Both the position numbers and the translations under genes were made by a program. DNA of 12,627 bases from Desulfobacterales bacterium C00003060 (lineage in GTDB: Bacteria > Desulfobacterota > Desulfobacteria > Desulfobacterales > C00003060): assembly GCA_001751085.1 (NCBI GenBank), contig MAXP01000034.1:1-12627 (forward strand), in the 5' to 3' direction. Position 1 is the first letter of the stretch, and every line of letters begins with the position of its first letter. Below the pieces are notes generated by a model, which worked only from the letters and a program-made list of their open reading frames with translations, was not told where the DNA came from and did no database searches. Positions 1 through 4,966 of this stretch are shown piece by piece.

Positions 1-197
1 TTGGTGAAAGTGCCGACATCAAGAACGACCGTGAGGATACGGCTGATAACACAGGAGATGACAAGGCTTCTTGAGGAGATAACGCCCCATTTTTCCTCGT
101 GAAGATAAGGGCATCAGTATTTGTGCTGAAATACAACCCAATAATTTAATGGACAAAATGCTTTATAAATTGGTAAAAAGAAATAAGTTGTACAGGA

Positions 198-320
198 GGT
201 TGGGTTGAGGAACGAAACCCAACAACACAAGAACGGTGGCGTGGAATTGCGGAATGATTATTAGAACAATGTTGGTTCACAAAATGGTCTTGTGTTGGGT
301 TGCTTCGCTTAACCCAACCT
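198..320. repeat. MITE-like inverted repeat (GGTTGGGTT family)
   Basis: The left arm (198-233) and right arm (287-320) are imperfect reverse complements of about 34 bp. Each arm is itself a small hairpin: AGGTTGGGTT...AACCCAACA on the left and TGTTGGGTT...AACCCAACCT on the right, both followed inward by a matching CAAGA/TCTTG pair. About 55 bp of unrelated sequence lies between the arms and encodes nothing obvious. Size and nested symmetry fit a non-autonomous miniature element or a REP-type doublet. No target-site duplication is clear. Confidence 0.6.
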
Positions 321-341
321 ACTGACTACTGACTACTGACT
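321..341. repeat. heptanucleotide tandem repeat (ACTGACT)x3
   Basis: Three exact head-to-tail copies of the 7-mer ACTGACT occupy this stretch. They sit between the GGTTGGGTT inverted repeat and the GACAGGAT element. Heptamer repeats recur elsewhere in the window (6571-6599, 6699-6719, 7017-7037) with different units, so this appears to be a genomic habit rather than an isolated case. Confidence 0.75.
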
Positions 342-342
342 A

Positions 343-406
343 TTTTTGACAGGATTAACTGGATTAACAAGATCATGAATACATCCTGTAAATCTCGTCT
401 AAAAAA
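343..406. repeat. GACAGGATTAAC-type palindromic repeat, copy A
   Basis: The left arm begins TTTTTGACAGGATTAAC and the right arm ends ATCCTGTAAATC followed by TCGTCTAAAAA, giving an imperfect palindrome of ~60 bp. A second, better-preserved member lies at 1113-1171. The two copies bracket the AT-rich gene pair at 533-1067. Elements of this look are, to my knowledge, widespread intergenic repeats in Desulfobacterota and related draft genomes. Their function is unknown to me. Confidence 0.6.
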
Positions 407-478
407 CAAAGCCGAGCAGGTTGGGTTTTTGTGGAGCGTCTATCGAAACCATGTTTCCGTGAAGCCGGGGATCTCTGT

Positions 479-508
479 CGGTTGGGTTGAATGAAATGAG
501 ACCCAACA
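479..508. repeat. GGTTGGGTT hairpin unit abutting the nuclease gene
   Basis: This is a single-unit relative of the 198-320 element: GGTTGGGTT at the left and GACCCAACA at the right, forming a hairpin around an 11-nt middle. It ends at the base before the first available ATG (509) of the downstream ORF. A partial core (AGGTTGGGTTT) also occurs at 418-428. The placement argues that the nuclease gene's true start is the later ATG at 533, outside the repeat. Confidence 0.55.
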
Positions 509-532
509 ATGACTGCAAGGGTAATATTTAAG

Positions 533-853
533 ATGTGGATTGGGGATCGGTTTGGGAGGAAGATTGAATTAACGCAAGAAAGATGGCAACATATTGTGAA
601 GGAACATCCCGAATTGGAAGAATTGAAGGATGTTATTGGTGAAGTCTTATCGAATCCTGATTATGTAAAAAGAAGCAAAAGGGATGAAAATGTTGAGTTA
701 TTCTATAAAGTTGAAACTAATTTGTATGGCGGTAAGTTTCTATTAGTAGTAATAAAAGTGAATGCGCGCTGTTTTGTCTTAACAGCTTATATTACCGATA
801 CGATCAAAAAAGGAGAGACAATATATGATAAACACTCTGAGAATGGCTTATGA
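533..853 (+). CDS. PBECR2-like small nuclease-family protein
   Basis: A small soluble protein of 106 residues from ATG 533. Its pattern is typical of the phage-barnase-EndoU-colicin-RelE-like (PBECR2) family: GRKIELTQERWQHI near the N-terminus, EHPEL, a stretch of the NPDYVKRSK type, a central LFYKVE strand, and a C-terminal VLTAYITDTIKKG strand. Family members are predicted RNA-cleaving toxins or effectors; activity here is inferred. The frame is open from ATG 509, which adds 8 residues but lies at the edge of a repeat. ATG 533 has AAGGG about 11 nt upstream and gives the usual family N-terminus, so it is preferred with modest certainty. The stop overlaps the start of the DUF2283 gene by 29 nt, implying coupled translation. 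The gene looks AT-richer than thiDN or ppaC, consistent with recent acquisition. I recognise no membrane segment or secretion signal. Confidence 0.75.
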   Translation: MWIGDRFGRKIELTQERWQHIVKEHPELEELKDVIGEVLSNPDYVKRSKRDENVELFYKVETNLYGGKFLLVVIKVNARCFVLTAYITDTIKKGETIYDKHSENGL

Positions 854-1067
854 CAAGGAAGGGGACATCTTTGATATTTCTCTTGGAGAACCCAGGGAAG
901 CAATTTCCACGGAAATCGAAAATGATTTGTTCATAAGGACAAATCCTGACACTAATGAAGTCGTGGGGATTTCAATCCTTAATTTTGAAAAATGGTTTGA
1001 AGACATTAAAGATTTTCGCACATTACCTATAGTGGGGACTTTTGAAATTCCAGCTAAAGCTGCATAA
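825..1067 (+). CDS. DUF2283 family protein, probable antitoxin partner
   Basis: An 80-residue soluble protein of the DUF2283 type. The core MAYDKEGDIFDISLG (residues ~7-21), the acidic strand around STEIENDLFIR and the VVGISILNF motif (~46-54) match the family's compact beta fold. Family members often sit beside small toxin-like genes, so an antitoxin or immunity role for the overlapping PBECR2 protein is plausible but unproven. The start at ATG 825 is favoured by AGGAG at 811-815 with 9 nt spacing; a later ATG (843) would give a shorter form. The gene begins 29 nt inside the preceding gene, in another frame, which supports a two-gene operon. A GACAGGAT palindrome follows ~45 nt downstream and could serve as its 3' boundary. 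No T-tract terminator is visible. Confidence 0.75.
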   Translation: MINTLRMAYDKEGDIFDISLGEPREAISTEIENDLFIRTNPDTNEVVGISILNFEKWFEDIKDFRTLPIVGTFEIPAKAA

Positions 1068-1112
1068 GTTGACCTTTCGGGATTTCGTAATGGTTCACCG
1101 GTGGAAAAACAT

Positions 1113-1171
1113 TTGACAGGATAACAGGATAGACATGATCTTAATCCAGTTGTTCCTGTTGATCCTGTCAA
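1113..1171. repeat. GACAGGAT-type palindromic repeat, copy B
   Basis: The ends are TTGACAGGATAACAGGA on the left and the reverse complement TCCTGTTGATCCTGTCAA on the right, differing by one inserted base, around a ~24-nt middle. This copy is better preserved than copy A at 343-406. Transcribed, it would fold into a long stem and could act as a processing or stability element at the end of the PBECR2/DUF2283 operon, which is inference. Confidence 0.65.
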
Positions 1172-1294
1172 GAAGAACTGAAGTGTTACGAAAATACACG
1201 TATGGAGTACGAACTTAGGGGCTTCGCCCCAATTGGAATGATGGAATAATGGGTAATGGGAAAACAGGGTAATGGTCTACTGGCAAAATCTCTC

Positions 1295-1322
1295 TTGACA
1301 GAGAAATCAGGAAATGGATAAT
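1295..1322 (+). promoter_or_regulatory. candidate sigma-70 type promoter upstream of the 1486 gene
   Basis: TTGACA at 1295-1300 is a perfect -35 match, followed after 16 bp by GATAAT at 1317-1322 (five of six to TATAAT). It lies ~165 bp upstream of the gene at 1486, so a long leader would result; a closer promoter may exist unseen. Confidence 0.35.
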
Positions 1323-1485
1323 TTCCTTTTAAAGCCAACATACTTTCGTGTTTTCGTGATTGATTTTGAATAGTTTCTTAACCGCACAGCTCCAAACAAC
1401 TTAGCGCTTATGGGGATGGCTCTTTGCCTTGATTTAAGTTGATGCCCATGTGGAAACACCGGATGGGCACAAGGAGGATTGCACT

Positions 1486-1794
1486 ATGAACGCATGGACA
1501 AAAAGACTGCTGGTTCTTGTAATGGTAACGGCTTTGGTCTCTACAACTGCGGGGCTATCAGCCCTCGCCCAAGACCAGAATCTGACAAAAGAAACCACTG
1601 CAGAGGAAATGATCGCAGACCTGATCTTGCTCAGACCTCTCGGGATAGTGTCAACCGCCGTAGGCTCCGTTTTTTTTATTGTCTCACTTCCTTTCAGCGG
1701 GCCTAGCAGAACTGCTGACGAGGCTTTTTTTAGGCTGGTGGCAGACCCCGCCACTTTCACTTTTGCCAGACCTCTGGGAAATGTGGACTTCTAA
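1486..1794 (+). CDS. small exported protein with RPLG motifs
   Basis: A 102-residue protein. Residues 1-28 form a typical Sec signal peptide: K6-R7, a hydrophobic core LLVLVMVTALV, and an ALA|Q cleavage site near 28. A second hydrophobic segment at ~52-69 could anchor the mature part in the inner membrane. The motif RPLG occurs twice (50-53 and 95-98), with LPFSGPS (68-74) and ADPATFTF (86-93) between. This pattern resembles a family of ~90-residue proteins sometimes labelled 'multidrug transporter' in databases, a label I consider unsupported; function is unknown. The start ATG 1486 follows AAGGAGGA (1471-1478) at good spacing; an in-frame GTG at 1450 lies upstream of that ribosome site and is rejected. 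The apbE gene follows after ~150 bp but has its own promoter, so the two are probably separate units. Confidence 0.7.
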   Translation: MNAWTKRLLVLVMVTALVSTTAGLSALAQDQNLTKETTAEEMIADLILLRPLGIVSTAVGSVFFIVSLPFSGPSRTADEAFFRLVADPATFTFARPLGNVDF

Positions 1795-1817
1795 GTTCTA
1801 ATTACGGCATCGAACAG

Positions 1818-1846
1818 TTGACAACTACACCAAAATATACTATAAA
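1818..1846 (+). promoter_or_regulatory. strong sigma-70 type promoter for apbE
   Basis: TTGACA (1818-1823) and TATAAA (1841-1846) are separated by exactly 17 bp, near consensus. A start near 1853 would give a leader of ~90 nt. Within the leader a small stem GCTGC/GCAGC (1882-1886 with 1897-1901) precedes the ribosome site GGAGG (1934-1938). I do not recognise a known riboswitch in it. Confidence 0.7.
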
Positions 1847-1946
1847 GAGCGTTATTATTTCTTAACGACTTGTATCCCTTGGCTGCTTATCGGAAGGCAG
1901 CAACAATAAACGAGGCACAGGCTCTTAACAGATGGAGGTAAAAGTC

Positions 1947-2981
1947 ATGTCTGCACAAGAAAAACCTCTGACGATGGATCGAAGACGTTTCTTGAAACTG
2001 TCGGGCATCTTGGGTGTAGGTTTTGCTACTGGCGGGTTGCTACCCATTTCAGAAAGCGTAGCATTTAACAAGAAACTTTACAAGGTCACTAAGACACGCC
2101 CGGCCATGGGGACTTTTGTGTCCATAACACTCATGCACCCATCAAGGACAGAGGCCGAAAATGTGATCGGAAAAGCCTTTGAGGAAATGGATCGTGTAAT
2201 CTCGCTGATGGATCGTTATAGGTCGGATTCTCCCATAGGCATTCTTAACGAGCAAGGAAGCCTGGCAGATTTGCCTCCTGATGTGGCCAGTGTGCTCGAC
2301 CGTTCCCTACATTTTTATCAGTTGAGCAACGGCGCCTTTGACATGACCGTACAACCCTTGGTGGATCTTTACAAGAGGCACTTTGAGACAAAAGGTCTCC
2401 CGCCGTCCGAAACTGACCAGAACAAGGTGCTGGCCTTGGTGGATGCCAGTGCAGTCCAATTTGATGGCAGATCGGTTCGATTCAAAAAAGATGGCATGGG
2501 AATTACCCTGGACGGGATTGCCAAGGGCTATGTCATCGACTGTGCAGCCGATCTTATTAAAGGGCACGGTATCAAGCATACCCTGATAAATGCGGGCGGT
2601 GATATCCGCGTTGCAGGCGGAAAACAGAATGGGACACCTTGGAAGGTGGGGGTCCAGAACCCCGACAAGGAGGGGCCGTACTTGGATATTGTGAAGATGA
2701 AGGATGGTGCCATGGCGACCTCGGGCAATTACGAGATCTATTTTGATGAAGAGAAGCTATATCACCATATTGTTAGTCCCAGTACAGGTCTTTCACCCAG
2801 GCAAAGCGAAAGCGTTACTGTCACGGCCTCAAGTGTGATGGACGCAGATGCCCTTTCAACGGCTGTTTTTGTGCTGGAACCTGATGCAGGGAGAGGTCTC
2901 ATTGAAGGGATCCACGGAACAGCATGCCTTATTCTTGGCCATGACAAAAAACGCATCGCCTCAAGGGGCTGGCCCTGTTAG
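1947..2981 (+). CDS. apbE: FAD:protein FMN transferase ApbE, Tat-exported
   Basis: ApbE takes FMN from FAD and attaches it through phosphoester bonds to threonine or serine residues of exported flavoproteins such as RnfG/NqrC-type subunits and FMN-binding-domain proteins. This 344-residue copy has a twin-arginine signal: RRRFLK at 12-17, a hydrophobic stretch LGVGFATGGLLP, and a probable cleavage before residue ~40. No lipobox is seen, so a soluble or signal-anchored periplasmic enzyme is expected. Family marks follow in order: AMGTF (53-57), a catalytic-core DGIAKGY, NAGGD, ATSGNYE, HHIVSPSTG and the C-terminal metal-site region DADALSTA. Length is normal. ATG 1947 is chosen because GGAGG (1934-1938) lies 8 nt before it; the earlier ATG 1932 overlaps that site. 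A strong promoter precedes it and a perfect terminator follows at 3031-3064, so it is likely transcribed alone. No target flavoprotein is in the window. Confidence 0.93.
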   Translation: MSAQEKPLTMDRRRFLKLSGILGVGFATGGLLPISESVAFNKKLYKVTKTRPAMGTFVSITLMHPSRTEAENVIGKAFEEMDRVISLMDRYRSDSPIGILNEQGSLADLPPDVASVLDRSLHFYQLSNGAFDMTVQPLVDLYKRHFETKGLPPSETDQNKVLALVDASAVQFDGRSVRFKKDGMGITLDGIAKGYVIDCAADLIKGHGIKHTLINAGGDIRVAGGKQNGTPWKVGVQNPDKEGPYLDIVKMKDGAMATSGNYEIYFDEEKLYHHIVSPSTGLSPRQSESVTVTASSVMDADALSTAVFVLEPDAGRGLIEGIHGTACLILGHDKKRIASRGWPC

Positions 2982-3030
2982 ATACCGGTAGATACCGGTT
3001 TTACGAGTGGAAAAACGGAATAGATGACTG

Positions 3031-3064
3031 AAAAAAAGCCGCCATTTTTTTGGCGGCTTTTTTT
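3031..3064. terminator. perfect rho-independent terminator after apbE
   Basis: AAAAAAAGCCGCCA (3031-3044) pairs exactly with TGGCGGCTTTTTTT (3051-3064) around a six-T loop. The flanking A- and T-runs make it able to terminate in both directions. It lies 49 bp after the apbE stop and closes that transcription unit. A 10-bp tandem duplication (GATACCGGTA/GATACCGGTT, 2981-3000) sits between the stop and the terminator. Confidence 0.9.
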
Positions 3065-3114
3065 GTGTACCGTATATCCCGTTCCAGGGTTCAGCCTTTT
3101 CAGAACTCACAATA

Positions 3115-3147
3115 AAAAGGCTAACCGCTCCGAGCGGTTAGCCTTTT
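3115..3147. terminator. 16-bp perfect hairpin, terminator or attenuator
   Basis: AAAAGGCTAACCGCTC (3115-3130) is the exact reverse complement of 3132-3147, with one central base, ending in a short T-run. It can fold on either strand. It is only ~50 bp past the first terminator, and it ends four bases before the GGAGG of the small ORF at 3163. It could therefore be a second terminator, a leftward terminator for the minus-strand operon, or an attenuator in the leader of the 3163 ORF. Confidence 0.7.
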
Positions 3148-3162
3148 ACAGGAGGAAAGCCG

Positions 3163-3345
3163 ATGAAGAAATATCCTCATTGACAATCGTTTTCAGAATA
3201 TCGCAACTATGATGCCAAGATGTTCCATTTGAAGGAAGATTTTTTCTTGGCTTGCGGCCTACTGAAGGGGCAGGCTGCTAACATCCTGATTTCTTTACGA
3301 AGAACACCTTGCAATAATTCTGACAGATCGACACAACCGGCATAG
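3163..3345 (+). pseudogene. small ORF interrupted by in-frame UGA at codon 7
   Basis: A model Shine-Dalgarno site (GGAGG 3151-3155) lies 7 nt before ATG 3163. Translation gives MKKYPH and then TGA at 3181-3183, but the same frame stays open for another 53 codons to TAG 3343-3345. It reads QSFSEYRNYDAKMFHLKEDF, then FFLACGLLKG and a polar tail, a composition that looks protein-like. Three readings are possible: a nonsense-killed remnant, a chance ORF with a six-residue leader peptide, or a UGA decoded as selenocysteine, since many Desulfobacterota make selenoproteins. A 7-bp stem GCCAAGA/TCTTGGC begins ~30 nt after the UGA, but it is long-looped and not a convincing SECIS. I do not recognise the family. 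Confidence 0.3.
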
Positions 3346-3463
3346 AACCGCTTCGGCAAATGACTATTTGGACCCTTCAACCCTGACCGATTTGTACAAT
3401 TTTTTGTACAGGCTATACCAAAATGGTCCTTAACTCATTGATTTTGCAAAGAATCCAGCAAGA

Positions 3464-3549
3464 TGCCAACTTTTTGAACAAAACAGCACACGAGCCGGCT
3501 TAACTACTTGATCTCATAGATAAAAAGAAAAAGTGTCAACTTTTTGAAC
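3464..3549. repeat. pair of TGYCAACTTTTTGAAC direct repeats
   Basis: The 16-mer TGYCAACTTTTTGAAC occurs at 3464-3479 and 3534-3549 with one base different, exactly 70 bp apart, just downstream of the response-regulator gene. Further left, TTGTACA occurs twice (3392-3398 and 3404-3410), 12 bp apart. The rest of 3346-3567 holds nothing I can name. These could be protein-binding sites or worn repeats; no target gene is obvious. Confidence 0.5.
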
Positions 3550-3567
3550 TCCAACTTCAGCATTCTG

Positions 3568-4926
3568 TCACAGAAGATTGTGTTTTTTCAAGCGATAGTG
3601 CAGATTGTTACGGGGAATCCCAAGAATTTGGGCCGCCCGAGACTGCACATTATTTGATAGGGAAAGAGCCTTTTCAATCAGCCTCTTTTCAATGGCATCC
3701 AGCGTTTCGGGAAGATTGGAAAGTCTCTGCCAGTCTATTGGAATCTCAAGATCTGCAAAACCCACAAGGTCCTTGGGCAGATCGTCCAAGGTGATCTCGC
3801 TGCCCCTGCTGAAAAGCACAGCCCTCTCAATAGCATGCTCAAACTCCCTCACATTCCCAGGCCAGGAATGATTACATAAAAAGCTCATGGCTTCAGGGGA
3901 GATTGTCATCTCCCCTCTGTTCGCTTCCCCGGCATATTTGTTCACAAAGTGGGCTGCCAAGAGAGGGATGTCTTCGGAGCGCTTCCTCAAAGGCGGTAGT
4001 TCAATATGAATAACGTTCAGGCGAAAATACAGGTCTTCCCGGAAACGACGCTGTTCCACTTCTGCCTTGAGGTCCTTGTTTGTTGCCGCAATCAGACGCA
4101 CATCCACAGCAATGGATTTGGTGCCTCCAACTCGCTCAAAGGTCATCTCTTCCAGCACTCGCAGGAGATTAACCTGCAGGGGGACTGGGACTTCACCGAT
4201 CTCATCAAGAAACAAGGTGCCTTTGTCCGCCAGCTCAAACCGGCCCTTTCTCATGGAAGTGGCGCCAGTAAATGCCCCCTTTTCGTGACCGAAGAGCTCA
4301 CTTTCCAGCAGGGTTTCCGTAAGAGCTGCACAACTGACTGCCACAAAGGGTTTGTTTCGGCGAGGGCTGTTAAAATGAATCGCTTTTGCAATCAGTTCCT
4401 TGCCAGTGCCGCTTTTCCCTGTGATCAATACCGTGGATTTTGTGGGTGCTACCCTCTGAATAGTATCAAATACGGCCTGCAAGGCCCTGCTCTTGCCAAT
4501 AATGTTGTCAAAACGATAGCGGTCTTCTAAGGCCCGGACAAGACGCCGATTCTCCTTTAGAATCCTGTAAGTCTGAACCGCTTTGCCCACTATCTGCTTC
4601 AACGTTTCATTCTTAAAGGGCTTCGGGATGAAGTTGAAGGCACCCAATTGCATGGCCCCAACGGCTTTTTCGACAGTACCATAGGCTGTCATCATGACCA
4701 CCGGCAAATCAGGGACCTTTCCTTTGATACACCTGAGAAGCTCTATGCCGTCCATGGTGGGCATCTTCATATCTGTAAGGACTAGATCTAAGTCTGTGGT
4801 CTCCACGATCTCAAGGGCCCGTTGGGCACTGTCGGCTGTCAGAGTTTCATACCCCTCACCCGAAAGAAAGGCACTCAGGACCACAAGGTAGTTCTTCTCA
4901 TCATCCACAATAAGGATTGTTTCCAT
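3568..4926 (-). CDS. sigma-54-dependent response regulator, NtrC family
   Basis: A 452-residue transcription activator for sigma-54 promoters. The receiver domain (1-~118) has acidic residues D8-D9, phospho-acceptor D52 (TDMKMP), T80 and K102 (PKPF). The AAA+ domain (~140-380) has Walker A GKSGTGKE (170-177), the sigma-54 contact loop GAFTGA (217-222), Walker B LFLDE (238-242) and the FREDLYFRL arginine region (295-303). A Fis-type helix-turn-helix (~415-450) ends the protein with [19 protein letters not shown]. All catalytic parts are intact. The frame extends to a GTG at 4974 that overlaps the kinase stop by 8 bp; [10 protein letters not shown] at 4926 matches the usual family start and is preferred, though both have weak ribosome sites. 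It is translated after the kinase in one operon. It is close in build to AtoC/ZraR/HydG-type regulators, but its target genes cannot be read from the window. Confidence 0.93.
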   Translation of the reverse strand: METILIVDDEKNYLVVLSAFLSGEGYETLTADSAQRALEIVETTDLDLVLTDMKMPTMDGIELLRCIKGKVPDLPVVMMTAYGTVEKAVGAMQLGAFNFIPKPFKNETLKQIVGKAVQTYRILKENRRLVRALEDRYRFDNIIGKSRALQAVFDTIQRVAPTKSTVLITGKSGTGKELIAKAIHFNSPRRNKPFVAVSCAALTETLLESELFGHEKGAFTGATSMRKGRFELADKGTLFLDEIGEVPVPLQVNLLRVLEEMTFERVGGTKSIAVDVRLIAATNKDLKAEVEQRRFREDLYFRLNVIHIELPPLRKRSEDIPLLAAHFVNKYAGEANRGEMTISPEAMSFLCNHSWPGNVREFEHAIERAVLFSRGSEITLDDLPKDLVGFADLEIPIDWQRLSNLPETLDAIEKRLIEKALSLSNNVQSRAAQILGIPRNNLHYRLKKHNLL

Positions 4927-4966
4927 ATTCGATTCATCCGTTATTCGTTGTGCGACTGTCGATTCA

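Larger units (their letters stand above)
1..508. other. repeat-rich intergenic stretch at left edge
   Basis: I see no convincing gene here. The first ~100 bases are open in several frames (one frame stops at 100-102, another at 72-74), so the tail of a gene entering from the left is possible but cannot be assigned. From about 198 onward the DNA is a nest of short repeats: four hits of the core GGTTGGGTT in both orientations, a heptamer tandem and a GACAGGAT palindrome, each listed separately. No promoter stands out for the gene that follows at 533. Confidence 0.5.
1068..1485. other. non-coding spacer with repeats and hairpin
   Basis: No gene is evident in this 418-bp stretch. It holds the second GACAGGAT palindrome (1113-1171), a small hairpin GGGGC-TTC-GCCCC at 1218-1230, and an irregular TGGAATGA/TGGAATAA/TGGGTAA run around 1233-1260. 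It also contains a TTTCGTGTTTTCGTG motif near 1345-1360 that resembles another common intergenic repeat, and a candidate promoter at 1295-1322. Confidence 0.55.

Noticed and set aside
1..102. Possible C-terminal gene fragment entering from the left edge (frame 1 open to stop at 100-102; frame 3 to 72-74)
   Set aside because: Two plus frames and a minus frame are all open over this short stretch, neither peptide is recognisable, and there is no way to choose between them.
198..406. CRISPR array
   Set aside because: The repeats are inverted or abutting heptamers, not regularly spaced direct repeats with unique spacers, and there are no cas genes.
848..1171. 107-codon minus-strand ORF opposite the DUF2283 gene
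   Set aside because: It covers the complement of DUF2283 and of a palindromic repeat, and has no recognisable motif.
3024..3212. 62-codon plus-strand ORF beginning with MTEKKPPFFW
   Set aside because: It runs straight through both perfect terminator hairpins; its residues are simply the translated stems, and no ribosome site precedes it.
3181..3260. Convincing SECIS element after the UGA at 3181
   Set aside because: The only stem seen (GCCAAGA/TCTTGGC) begins about 30 nt after the UGA and has a large loop; this is not a good match to bacterial SECIS form, so selenocysteine is kept only as a hypothesis.
4006..4530. 174-codon plus-strand ORF opposite the response regulator
   Set aside because: It is a shadow of the AAA+ coding region on the other strand, with no family resemblance or ribosome site.
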